Assembly: GCF_023973825.1 (NCBI RefSeq)
Contig: NC_090126.1
Location: forward strand, 186,001 to 250,000
Direction of reading: 5' to 3'
DNA length: 64,000 nt
Source: Plasmodium brasilianum
Lineage: Eukaryota > Apicomplexa > Aconoidasida > Haemosporida > Plasmodiidae
Below, one piece after another: positions 53,274 through 64,000 of this stretch. Under the pieces are notes generated by a model, which worked only from the letters and a program-made list of their open reading frames with translations, did no database searches and had not been told where the DNA came from. The first letter of the stretch is position 1. The number at the start of each line of letters is the position of its first letter. The position numbers were made by a program, and so were the translations under genes.

Positions 53274-54366
53274 CTATACTTCCTTTTTACTATGTAGTAC
53301 GTCTTTTTGCCATACATTCCACTGTTTGCTTTCTAACCATGTTTTAGCAAAAACTTTTTTCCATTTTTTATATTTATTTTTCGTTTTTTTTTCCCATTTA
53401 TCTATATATACTTTAATTTTATTAGTATTATCTTTTTCCTTTTTATTAATATAATTGTACCATTTTTTTAATCTTCCAGATTTCTGTCTTGCTTCCCATA
53501 CACTATCATTAAGATAAAGCCTTCTTTCTGACACCCATTTTCTCCATTCATTCATTACCCAAAAAGATAATTGTTTTCTATTATAATCCAACCATTTTTG
53601 GAACTGACCATCTAAAAATTTCAATCCGTCCTTTTTAAACCATGTAATCCAATCTTTATCAGTCCATCTGTTAGTGCTCCACAAAAAGCCAGTTTTACAA
53701 TTTTTATCTATGTTTCCATTAAAATGCATCCATCTACCTTCTAAGTATAACAAAAAATTTTCCAATTCATTATTTTTTTCACTCTTCCATTTTTGTTTCT
53801 GTGTATCAACAGCTGTCTTGTAAACTTTCATACCATCTCCCTTAGTATACCTCAGCCAATCATCCCAATGTTTATACTTAAATACTGGTTTATTAATATC
53901 GTTGACGCCGTCTAAGAGAGAAGCTTCTAAAGAATTGTTATCAAGGGGGTCACCTAACTCTCCATCATGTTCATTAAACGTATCATCATCTTCTTCTTCT
54001 TCTTCTTCTTCTTCTTGTTCTTGTTCTTGTTCTTCTTCATATTCCATATCATTTTCATCGCAAATTCCTTCGTTTTCTTCCGTAAGTTCAAGTGCATCTC
54101 CATCATCAACTAGGTCATGTTCTCCTGGAGTCTAAATGTTAAATTTTAAAAAATTAAAAAAATGTTTTTCTCCCTTTTTAAGTTAAAAATTAATAAATAA
54201 AATGAATTTAAACTATTCTCATTTATATATATCATATAATAATATATATTATTTTTATTTGTAATTTCTATCTTACTACAGCAGAAACATATTTTATAAT
54301 AACATTAGGAGTTAAAATAATATAAAAGGTTCCAGATATAAAAAAGAATGCTGATATTACTCTCAT
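53274..54366 (-). CDS. Tryptophan-rich antigen with acidic N-terminal domain, two exons
   Basis: A 315-residue protein. Exon 1 (54277-54366) gives MRVISAFFFISGTFYIILTP, then NVIIKYVSAV, a signal peptide. The intron 54132-54276 (145 bp) is GTAAGA...TTTAG, phase 0. Exon 2 (53274-54131) begins TPGEHDLVDDGDALELTEEN. Residues about 31-115 are very acidic, with a Glu/Gln run coded by GAA/CAA repeats at about 53990-54045. From about residue 118 to the end is the tryptophan-rich domain, with 19 Trp in about 200 residues, as in KHWDDWLRYTK, DKDWITWFKKD and NEWRKWVSERR. It has the spacing of the Tryptophan-Threonine-rich antigen C-terminal family (Pfam TryThrA_C). Vivax and falciparum relatives are antigenic proteins linked to merozoites and red-cell binding; the exact role here is unknown. 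It ends KKEV at TAG; see findings for a 12-residue in-frame continuation. No PEXEL was seen. Confidence 0.9.
54132..54276 (-). other. Intron of the tryptophan-rich gene
   Basis: 145 bp, GTAAGA donor and TTTAG acceptor, phase 0, between the signal-peptide exon and the acidic/tryptophan-rich exon. Confidence 0.8.
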
Positions 54367-55142
54367 TTTGGGTAATTTTTATATATAATTCTTATTTATA
54401 TATTCTTGGAATGTAATATTTTAAAATATAATAAAAAATTATGGTTGTTTAGTATTTTTTTATATTTTAATTTAAAAAAAAAATATATAGTCCCCCCCTA
54501 TTGTTAAAGAATAATGACACTCTAAAACTAATAAAACGAATAAATTAGGGGAGTATCAACGTTTTTCTTTAAATATTACTTTATTGTAGTTCTTTTTATT
54601 GAAAATAATATATTTTATTATTATAATTATTTACATAATAGAATAATATACATAAATACCATAAAATAAAAAAAAAATATAAACAATTAACAAAAAATTT
54701 TAATTTATAAAAAAATTTTATTTTAATATATATTTTATTTTTATCTTAATTTTTTTAAAATATGCATGAAAAAAAAAAAAAAAAAAAAACATACCTCCGA
54801 AATAAAAAATATTTAAATACAACAAATTTTAATTCTTTTCTAAAAAAATTTAAGATCAACTTTTTAAAATCTATAGAAAATTCATTATTTATTTTATATA
54901 TATGAATTACTATTTATTTTTTGTAAATTTCTTTAAATAATTAATAAAATATTTAACTAAAATATTTTTTTTTTTTGTTTTAAAGTTAACATAAAAAAAC
55001 TAAAAAAATATATATATTAAATATAAAAAGATATTGCGGGAATTCAATTCAAAAATTTTTTTTTAATGTTATATCTTCCATAAAATTAAGTTAGAAGGTT
55101 TATAATTGTTATTACTTCTCTTTTTCCTTTTTAACAGTTTCT

Positions 55143-55187
<45 letters not shown>

Positions 55188-57493
55188 GATTATGTTATTA
55201 CTAAATGGTTGCAGAGAATTATAATGTCTCTTTATTGAGAAACAAATCTTTTTTATTTTGATAAGTTTTTCATTATAAATATATATATAACTTAATAAAT
55301 GCAACATTCCTTAAAAGTATATTACGAATATATATATATTTTTTATATTTACGTGAATTATATATATGGGGTTTGTAATAATTATTATATATAAACAAAA
55401 ATGGTGCATTTATAAAAATGGATTCCAAAAAAGAATCAGATAATAATAAAAAAGATTTAAATAATTACAATATATATTTTATTATACTCTAGAGCCTTTT
55501 TTACTATCTCTATTTCTACTAATCTCTTTTTGGTAATTTTTAAATCTTTTAAAAAATAATTAAGGTAAATGGGGATATTTAGATAATATATAATTATATA
55601 AAATTACTTTTATATTACATATAAAATGATTCACTGTTTTTTATTTTTTTATTATAAACGTAAATTATCTAAATTAATAGTGAATTCATCTAATTTGAAG
55701 CACAAGCTTTATTTTATAATTTAAAATATATATATAAAAAGAGCGAAAATTTTCTTAAATATGTTAAATATTAAATAGAAGTTTTCTGTTGAATTATTTC
55801 TTAAATATTATATATATACAAATAGAAAAATGCTTTTTTCATTTATTTATTTTATTTTTTTTAAAGTATTTATATATATTAAAAAAATATATTTTAGGAT
55901 TAAAATGTAAATATTCTAAAAGAATATTTGTTTTATTTTAATTACATCAAAACAATCCTAGAATTTTAGTTAATAATATATGTAAAATATATATATATAA
56001 TATTATTATTCACGGAATATTACATACACAAATTCGAAATGTGTTTTCCTATTTTATAATTTATTTCCTTTGTGTATAATAGGAAAATAATATATATTTT
56101 TTTTTTTGAAGAAATAATTATTATATTATAAAATTCATAAGGAACGTCATATAACATGCATTTTGTTTAATACAAATAATTGAAAGAAAAAAGTAAAATT
56201 ATAGAGAATGCTAATAATAGAAAAAAAAAATTTATGATATGTAAGGTAACTGTTTTCTAAAATATACATATAAAAAAAATATATAACTGTTATCACCTTT
56301 TATAACCAAATATTGGTAAAATTTATGAAATCATTTATTTATCTTAAAATTTATAATCATTAAGTATTAACTTAATGATTTTCTATTATTTTTTGGAAAA
56401 TTTTTAAATAACAATGATAGTTATTCTTTACGTAAAAGAGCTAATGGATTTTTTTTTATAATAGTATTTTAAAATGTTATTATATTTTATAGTATTAAAA
56501 TTTACAAATAATAAATGAAAAAGTTAAGAATAAAAACAATAAAAATTTTGAATGTAACTGATAGGGCTAATGAACTTCATATTTATTATGTACTTAAGTA
56601 AAATGTAAAATTAAGAGAGGCTTAGGATGAAATAGTTAATTCGTTAAACGAAAGAAATGTTTTTATTCATTAAATAAAAAATATCTAAGAGATATTTAAT
56701 AAATGAAAAAACTATATACATATAGGATACTAATGATCTTTTGTGTATGAAAATTCATTTATTGAAAAACAATTGAAAAGAAATATCAATAAATGTGCTG
56801 CTATTAACGTTTATAATTATATATTGAGAAAGAAAATACATTTCTTGAAAAAATAAAAGAATACTGTTCCATATAGAATTTATATAACACCTATGCTTAT
56901 ATATTAAAAATAATAGTAGTGATATGACAATTATTCTAGAACTGATGGATTGATCATTTTTAAATTTATTATTGTATTTTGTATTTTTGTTTATTTCTAA
57001 TATAATTTTTAATATATGCAAATTTATCAAAATTTTTATATAAGACGATACTATTAAAGTATGATTCCTTTCATATTTTACTTAAAGGGGTTTTCCATTT
57101 CACACATAACAACACTAAATATAGATTTTGTTCTGTTTTTTTATTTTTGTTCATAATGTTTTCTATTACATTTTATTGTAAAAAAAATAATTATATAATT
57201 TTATGAATTATAAATTTTTTTATTAGTAGTTGAACAAAGGTAGTTATTTATAATTAAAAAACATGATATATTATTACATATAAAATATTAATAAATTAAG
57301 CGATAATAAATTATAAATTACTTAATTATTTGCTATTTTTATATTAATAATATAGATTTAGAGTTTTCAGATTTTTTTATGTAGAATTTTTGAATAAAAA
57401 CAAAAATTAGTAATTTTGGGGTGCTGTAACATTCAAATTATATTTGTGAATCATTTACCTTTTATAATTTACACACATAAATGTTTATATCTT
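54367..57493. other. AT-rich intergenic stretch
   Basis: No supported gene. It contains A21 at 54769-54789, (AT)n at about 55147-55184 and short C7 at 54493-54499. The 91-codon minus-strand frame at 56755-57030 shows no family feature. Confidence 0.55.
55147..55184. repeat. (AT)n microsatellite
   Basis: About 19 uninterrupted AT units in intergenic DNA. Confidence 0.85.
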
Positions 57494-58330
57494 TTAAATA
57501 TAGAATAAATGTATTTTACTAATGAATAATATGTCGTATATTATATAAAATAATTGTTGAATTATATTAAATATAGTAAAAACAACTGTCAAAACATTGA
57601 ATACCACCGCTAAACCAAAAAGTTTATAATTTTCCCAAAAGTTTGTTTTTCTATATTTACGTCTATTATCTATGTTACATTACATAATATCATTGTCAAA
57701 TGAAAAAAAATTAACATAACTGATGCATATATTACATCAATTTTTTTTTTTTTTTAAATTTACATAGTGATAATAATTACATATTTGGTATTGTCTTTGT
57801 TATTAGATTTTTACTTTTTAAGCAGTTTTCGTATTAATACCTTATTTTGCATATATAATTATCATTATATTTTAATAATATATCGAGTAGTTATCCAAAA
57901 TTATCAATATAATCTTTTAGTATATCAAATCATTTTGCTAATTTATTATTCATTTGATCTAATAATTCTAATAACTTTTGATTCACATACACATACTTTT
58001 GTTACTGATGAGTATCTATTTTCTTTAATAAACTGCTATATTTTATATATTATGTATCATATTGTGCCAATATACTTGTTCCATCATTTTCCAAGGAAGA
58101 TTTACTAAAAGTTAATACAAATCACGATATTAAAAAAAAGAAAAATACTTACTTATATATTAATTAAATTTTTATTTTAAGAAAGAGTTATAAAAAAATA
58201 GATTAATTATCAAGTACAATTATTATTCTACTTCATAAGATCATTCACACTTGAATATTATAAAGGTTAATGGTTGTAGACTTTTAAGAAACGATAACTT
58301 GATTATTTTTTCTCTTATCCTGCAATTTTT
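57494..58330 (-). pseudogene. Membrane-anchored exported protein pseudogene, possibly Pv-fam-d-like
   Basis: The plus-strand open frame at 57767-58108 is F/I/L/Y-rich and is the antisense shadow of this relic. On the minus strand, broken frames read DKRKNNQVIVS after an AAATTGCAG near 58310. A helical, Lys/Asp/Leu-rich middle follows: KYSSLLKKIDTHQ, QKLLELLDQMNNKLAK, FDILKDYIDNFG, LLDILLKYNDNYICKIRY. After a gap comes a C-terminal block of about 65 residues that is open and ends at TAA 57494-57496. It has a basic patch (DNRRKYRKTNFWENYKLF) followed by a hydrophobic segment (GLAVVFNVLTVVFTIFNIIQ). The order of short F/L-D-N modules, a basic stretch and one C-terminal helix suggests the Pv-fam-d type of exported protein, but I found no signal exon and no certain family motif. 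Confidence 0.45.
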
Positions 58331-59799
58331 TTAAGTTTTTATATTATTTGCATTAAAAAACATATTAACCATAAGATTTTTTATTTTGTTTTTTTATAAT
58401 ATTCAATAATGATTAAATCGAAGTGTTATTTTTTATTACTTTTTATTTAAAAAAAAATATGTGTACTTCCTTTAATTATATGTAATTATATAATATAGGG
58501 AATCAATAAGGATAAAAAAAATCAATTAAATAAAAATATTATTGTGAATTTTTTACACTATACTGTTTTAAAAAATACTGTTAATTTTAATTAAATAAAT
58601 TTATAAAGGCTTAATATTTATTATAATATAGAACAACTATCACTATAAACATGTTATAAAAAATTTTTATCAAAATAAAAAAAAAAAATATATATGAAAT
58701 TTTATTAAAATTGCTTTATTAATTTTCGTATCACATTGAACAAATTAAACATACATAACTGCGTAAATTTTTTTACAAATATATTGCATCATGGAAATTC
58801 ATAATGAAAATATTCATTATCTGCAGTAAAATAATACAAGCTTTTTAAAATTTGTTGGTTGTTATAGAAATCTTAATGGTTCTTAAAATTAATTGTATCA
58901 GCATAGTAATATAAGAAGCAAAAAAAAATATGTGTGTGCATTATATTTTTGGAAACTATTATAGATTATTAATATGCTCACATACTTATATATATAATGT
59001 TAGATTAACATATTGTAAATTTTAAGCTAAAATAATTAAAAAACTGTTAATTATAAAATATAAAATGCTTAAATGACGTTACTTTTGTGGTTATATTTTG
59101 CAGACATAAAAAAAAGATTTTTTTTTTTCTTTTCTTTAAAAGTCTAGAAACTTAAACTGAAAGCCTTCTGTCGTCTGCATTTATAATTTAAGCAGAAGAA
59201 TTACAATAATACGATGCTAAAAAAATTCACAAAATAAAAATTTGAACAGCTTCAAATTTTCTTTTGTAAATGTTCTTACTCCTTTTACTCACTAAATATG
59301 CATACAAAAGAATATTAAGAAATGTACATATATATATATATATATACAAATGTATAAAACTGTAAAATTATATTAAGATATGCATTTTTTCCTTATAATT
59401 AGGTTATTAAGTATAAAACTACCATTTTACATTATATAATAAATATATAAATAAAACCAAAATTTAATTTACTAACGAATATGTTAGGGGCAAAAAAAAA
59501 CATAAATTTTAGTTTAACACATAAAAATTAATGACATGTAATTTATTGAATAACTACAGTTTAATATTATATGTAAGCATATAGTAACTCAATATTAATA
59601 AAATTTGTAAATATTTTTTTTTAACTATTCGTTAATGTGACATTTTCCAATATTTCTTGAAATAAATATTAGTGCAGTTCTAACTTACACAATATTTTTG
59701 GTAAATAAAGAAACATTAATGAATAATTAAAACTCTTTATAAATTGATTGCAAGTTCTTTTAATCATATTTTAATAAGTACCCTTACTTTATTTATGTT

Positions 59800-59882
<83 letters not shown>

Positions 59883-61258
59883 GGTTAAATTTAAATAACA
59901 CACGAATTGTAAACTGTACAATACAAATTAAAATATAAAGTACAGTTGCAGGCAAAAAAAAGTTCATGAAAATGCGGGAAATGTAATTTATATAAAAAAG
60001 AAATATCTATAACTATAAAAACATTTTCATATGAAAATCAAAAAGGAGGCCTTTATGAATTATTATTATATAATATTTCTTATACTGTAAGCTAGAAAAA
60101 AAAATTGAAGTTAGGACAGATTTTTAAAAATGGATTAATGGAAATAAAATAATATATCTTAGGAAAAAAATAATATAAAGTAAAAATATGATATAGTCTT
60201 TTTTCATAAAATCTTTACAACAGTATAAAATGGCAAATATTTGTATGAAAAAAAACCTTATTGAAGAAAAACAAAAGAATTCTCAATGAACATTTTGCTT
60301 AAAATTGGCAATGCAATGTGTATAAAAAAGTCTTGATAAAAAAAAAAAATTTGTACTATTAATAAAGGAAAATGCAGGCATTATGGCAAGATGGTTTAAT
60401 GTTATGCAAAACAATAGTTATATTAATATTATTCAGCATAGTAAATAGCTGATTTCAAACACTTATTATATTCATAAAGAGATATTAATATATATTCCAT
60501 AAATGGCAATAAATGGTTTTTAAAAATACACAATTTAATGAAAATTTTAGGATTAATCATGAAAGTTAAAGGAATACAACTAAATGGAAAATTTGTGCCT
60601 TTTATGCTTAAATTTTAATATATTCAAATAAGTAAAAGAACTATAATAAAGCATATATCTATTAGAGCATATTAATTAACATAATATATTTACGAAGTTT
60701 TAAATAAGCGAATAAATATTACAAAAAAAAAATAAATATTTATAGAACTAATAGTGAAACAATTATAAAGATATACGTAACAAATTATGTAAATTATATG
60801 ATATAAATTTCTAATAAGTAAAAGAAAAAAAACTAAAAAAAAACTTTTTTAAATATATATAATATTTATTTACGTGTAATCCTAAATAAACTTAACTGAG
60901 TTTTATTTAGTAATACGGGTTATCATTTTAAAAATTATTTTTTCAAAATATTTTTACTTGTATTTATAAATTTTCGGTGTTCCTCTTTTCCATTTATTTT
61001 GTTTTATTATTATTATATTTTAACACATTCTATCCATAATGGATATAGTGCATTAAAATATATCTACATATAAAAATAGACGTTTTACGTTTTATAATCC
61101 TTCTTTACTGTATTTATTCATTCCTTTTCTTCAGTTTTTCTTTAAAGAATACAACTGTAACGAAATAGAGTAAGAAACAATAGTATTTTCTTCTTATATT
61201 TACTTCATGATTTAATTATTTTATAAGTTTATTATAATTTTTTATAATATAAACCTAG
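58331..61258. other. AT-rich intergenic stretch
   Basis: No supported gene. It contains the longest (AT)n of the window (59809-59876). Broken coding-like text on the plus strand at about 60110-60445 (for example KENAGIMARWFNVMQNNSYI) is not assignable. The two 64-67 codon frames over the (AT)n tract are artefacts of the repeat. Confidence 0.5.
59809..59876. repeat. (AT)34 microsatellite
   Basis: 68 bases of uninterrupted AT. It gives spurious Tyr-Ile repeat open frames on both strands and is likely to vary in length. Confidence 0.9.
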
Positions 61259-62331
61259 TTATTTGTTAGTCCACATATTCCAATGTTCCTCTTGTATCCA
61301 AGTGTTCGTCAAGGATTCTATCCATGTATTAAATAATTTAGTTTTTTCATTTTTCCATTTTGTCCATTGACTTGTCTCCCTATTATATATATCATATTCT
61401 ATCTTTTCTATCAATTGATTCCACTGTTCCGTTTCTCTCTCATTTCTTTCTTTCCAATTTTTCCACTTTACATTATATATCAAACGTTTAGAAAACTGGA
61501 TGATTTTATTAGGTATCCATGTGTCCCAAAACTCATCTTCTTCAACTTTCCATTTTTTCATTTTCCATTCCTCAAATTTTTTATTTTTCCAATTAATAAA
61601 ATTTTCATGGATCCAATTATTTATTATATATTTTTCTTCGTTAAGCCATCTTTCCCAATCTTTTTCCATAGCTTGTCTTACTGGTGTATTAATCCATTCT
61701 ATCCATTGTTCCGTTGTCCATGTTATATTATTTCGGAAAACATTAAGTACATAATCTCCATCAATATTTTCAATAGGAAACGTGGATTTTGTTTTCATGT
61801 TTGTTATCCATTTTTCCCACTTATCATCTGTCCAATTTAAAGATTTTTTAAAATAATAAAGTGTGCTTGCGTCATCCATATTTTCGTTATAATACGTCCA
61901 TTTATCTTCCATGGCTCTTAGCCATGCTTCCCATTCATCTTTCTTGTTTTTAAACCATTTACCCGTCAATTTCTCGAGGTACGAATTCTGAATTATCCAA
62001 CTTTTCTCTATCTGCTTTATCCAAATATCCCATTCTCGTTCTTTCCATTTTTCTGATTTTTCAGTGTCTTTTGTCTTCAAATTACAAGATTCACTTGGAT
62101 ATTCTTCTTCATTCTTAGTACGTTTCTGAAAAAGCTAAAAAATTTGAATTAAAAAAAAAATATTTAAATTTATATACAATGTGTTAATATAAGACGCTAA
62201 AAAGAATCATAAATATTTTTAATATTTTTACATGTTATTTTTACCTTACAAAAACCACATATAAATTCACAAGCAGACGACAAAATAAATGAAACCCCAG
62301 CTATATATGAAAGAATGAATATTATTTTCAT
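61259..62331 (-). CDS. Tryptophan-rich antigen, two exons
   Basis: A 317-residue protein. Exon 1 (62245-62331) reads MKIIFILSYIAGVSFILSSA, then CEFICGFCK, a signal peptide with three extra Cys. The intron 62126-62244 (119 bp) is GTAAAA...TTTTTCAG, phase 0. Exon 2 (61259-62125) begins KRTKNEEEYPSESCNLKTKD; the frame is open from the acceptor, so no internal start is needed. Nearly all of exon 2 is tryptophan-rich, with about 30 Trp, in repeats such as KWKEREWDIW, KKDEWEAWLRAME, TDDKWEKWITNMK, TEQWIEWIN and EKDWERWLNEEK. It ends QEEHWNMWTNK. It fits the tryptophan/threonine-rich antigen C-terminal family and has nearly the same length and exon plan as the gene at 53274-54366, but lacks that gene's long acidic domain. 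No PEXEL and no further membrane segment were seen. Probably secreted or exported; the role is inferred from family only. Confidence 0.9.
62126..62244 (-). other. Intron of the tryptophan-rich gene
   Basis: 119 bp, GTAAAA donor and TTTTTCAG acceptor, phase 0. Confidence 0.8.
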
Positions 62332-64000
62332 TGTTCGTTACATCTGATTCTTAGTATTCAATGTTCTATTTGTTGAAATTTTGAGATGTATAAAAATACA
62401 TATTTTTATTTATTTATTTATTTGCTTATTATTATTATTATATTTTTTTTTTTTTCTGTATTGTTTATTCCACTAAAAATAAAGATTCCTTTTTCATTAA
62501 AAAGGACTTTCTTCAAATGTTAGTATATCTAATAATGTATATACGTACGTCTTAAGAACACTGCACATGCCAACTTTGTGAAATAGGAAAAATTAATTAT
62601 TAATAATAAAAGGTATAAAATAATAAATTAAAACATAAAAGTGTAAGAAATGAACTACAATAATGTTTAACTTATTACACACAAAAAAATATTACAAAAA
62701 ATTTAACTAATAATTAAATAACAATTTCTAAATTTAAAAGTGATTGTGATTTTTTTCTACAAAGAATTTATTTTGTGCGATTTAATCTAAAAACTTAAAC
62801 ATAAATTATACTTATATGCATTATTTCAAATAAATATAAAAAAAATTTCAACCATATATAATTCATAGATTTTTTTTTTTCTTTTATTTTAAGATAATGT
62901 AATAAATATAAAATATATTAGATGTACGGATGGGCATTTTCAAAATATATATATTTATGTTTGTAAATGTAATGCTTAACAGTTGTACGACTTAACATTT
63001 GTTCCTTTTTTAAGATTCAGTATTAATTTTTATAAATACAAATATAAATAAATAAATATATATATATATATACATATACACCGATAAGGGAATATTTACA
63101 GTTATGAAGAAAAATGGATTTTTGTAATAATAGTTTATTTATGAATACAAAATTTATACTTAAAATTGTTGTTGAAATATTAAAAGTTAAAATAAGAATT
63201 AAATATGAAAGCTGAAGATTTAAATATATATCCTGAAAATAAACCAGGAAAAAAAAAAAAGTAAAACAAAAATTTATATATAAAAACTAATAATATTAAA
63301 AAAAATAAAACAAAATAATTATTATATTCAAAATACAATTTTTTCTAATTTTACTACCTTTTTTTTTTTTTTTTTCAAATATTAATAATGTGTGAAAAAT
63401 TAAATCCTTATAGGGATTAATTCTAAGCATTTTTCTTAAAATATTTTTAAATTTAACATAATTATTGTTTTATTTGATTATATAGTACTTTCTTTTTTAT
63501 TTTTAATTATATATTTATTAAATTTTTTTCGTACAAATTATATTTTTTTTAAAAATAAAAATAAAAGTATAAATTTTTCATATAAAAATAATGTAAAAAA
63601 TTTTTATTTAACCTGAATGAACATAAATTTAGTACGAACACATCAGAATAATTTTTATTTTACTGTTCTTATTACAACGTACTATATGACTGTATAAAGT
63701 TCTCTTCAAAGAAGAAATTTTCATGTTTACTTAAATTTTATTAGAAAACATAATTAAAAATTATTCAATTTTATTTGTTTAAAAATAATCGTAAGAGCAT
63801 TTTTTTTTTTTTTGGGGAGATAAATTGATTATATATAATAATTTTCTATAATGTTTTATAATATAATTGGGTGTACAAGACGAACTGGAAAAAATAAGGC
63901 AGAAGGATTTTTATAAAAAATTATAAAAGTGGGAAAAAATGAACACAAAATGTTGCAGGAAATATAATTTTTAAAAATACACATGAAAAGTTAAATTACG
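62332..64000. other. Upstream flank of the tryptophan-rich gene, to window end
   Basis: No gene supported. It should contain the promoter of the gene at 61259-62331. It holds (TTTA)n near 62405-62422, (AT)n near 63057-63071 and T-runs. A short coding-like phrase, QDELEKIRQKDFYKKL, then TAA, near 63872-63922 (+) may belong to something continuing past the edge but cannot be assigned. Confidence 0.5.

Noticed and set aside
53902..54135. Ser-rich 77-codon plus-strand open frame
   Set aside because: Antisense product of the GAA/CAA repeat in the tryptophan-rich gene.
57767..58108. 113-codon hydrophobic open frame on the plus strand
   Set aside because: It is the complement of coding-like minus-strand text belonging to a decayed exported protein; the hydrophobic look is the usual antisense shadow of K/N/D-rich sequence.
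59744..59967. Tyr-Ile repeat open frames on both strands
   Set aside because: Direct artefact of the (AT)34 microsatellite.
61367..61840. Two plus-strand open frames of 157 and 84 codons
   Set aside because: Antisense to the tryptophan-rich exon 2; Trp/Lys codons read backwards give Pro/Phe/Ile-rich text.
1..64000. Telomere repeats, CRISPR array, tRNA, rRNA, transposon
   Set aside because: Looked for and not found. Only AT microsatellites, homopolymers and one minisatellite are present, and the organism is a eukaryote for which CRISPR is not expected.

Overview
The window looks like a subtelomeric block from a malaria parasite of the Plasmodium malariae lineage (P. malariae or P. brasilianum-like). 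The DNA is extremely AT-rich, full of poly(A)/poly(T) and (AT)n tracts. All recognisable genes belong to Plasmodium multigene or exported-protein families: PIR, STP1/SURFIN-like, fam-l, fam-m, PHIST, a Pv-fam-d-like family and tryptophan-rich antigens. Fam-l and fam-m together are the most species-informative pieces. No telomere repeats, tRNA, rRNA, CRISPR or transposon was seen. This is a reading by eye; no database search was run.

Left and middle part (1-44 kb): a graveyard of decayed subtelomeric genes in long non-coding stretches. In order: the 3' part of a PIR gene (2-277, +), an STP1-like pseudogene (about 4.74-7.35 kb, -), a fam-m pseudogene (12.48-13.42 kb, +), a fam-l pseudogene (16.2-17.1 kb, +), a PHIST-like exported-protein pseudogene with an RxLxE export motif (21.46-23.37 kb, +), a PIR pseudogene (23.7-24.8 kb, +), a second STP1 pseudogene (29.6-32.1 kb, +), a Pv-fam-d-like pseudogene (36.47-37.46 kb, +) and another PIR pseudogene (43.0-44.3 kb, +). 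The fam-m and fam-l remnants sit in what appears to be an old tandem duplication of about 3.5-3.7 kb, because both introns and the 3' flanks still match.

Right part (44.6-62.4 kb): here every recognised gene is on the minus strand and three are intact. They are a two-exon PHIST exported protein (273 aa) and two two-exon tryptophan-rich antigens (315 and 317 aa). Each has a short signal-peptide exon, a phase-0 intron of about 120-145 bp with GT...AG ends, and a long second exon. Between them lie a tryptophan-rich pseudogene (47.9-48.7 kb), in which several stops are one base from Trp codons, and a decayed membrane-anchored exported protein (57.5-58.3 kb). The strand switch at 44.3-44.6 kb coincides with the change from dead to live genes and probably marks the inner edge of the most unstable subtelomeric zone.

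These families are exported to, or displayed in, the host red cell (PHIST and PEXEL proteins, STP1, PIR) or linked to merozoite/red-cell interaction (tryptophan-rich antigens). The window is a cluster of host-interface genes rather than a metabolic operon. No convincing wholly new system was found. The most useful signals are the tandem fam-m/fam-l duplication, the pattern of lesions in the pseudogenes, a possible stop-codon truncation of an otherwise intact tryptophan-rich gene, and a few coding-like remnants that I could not assign.
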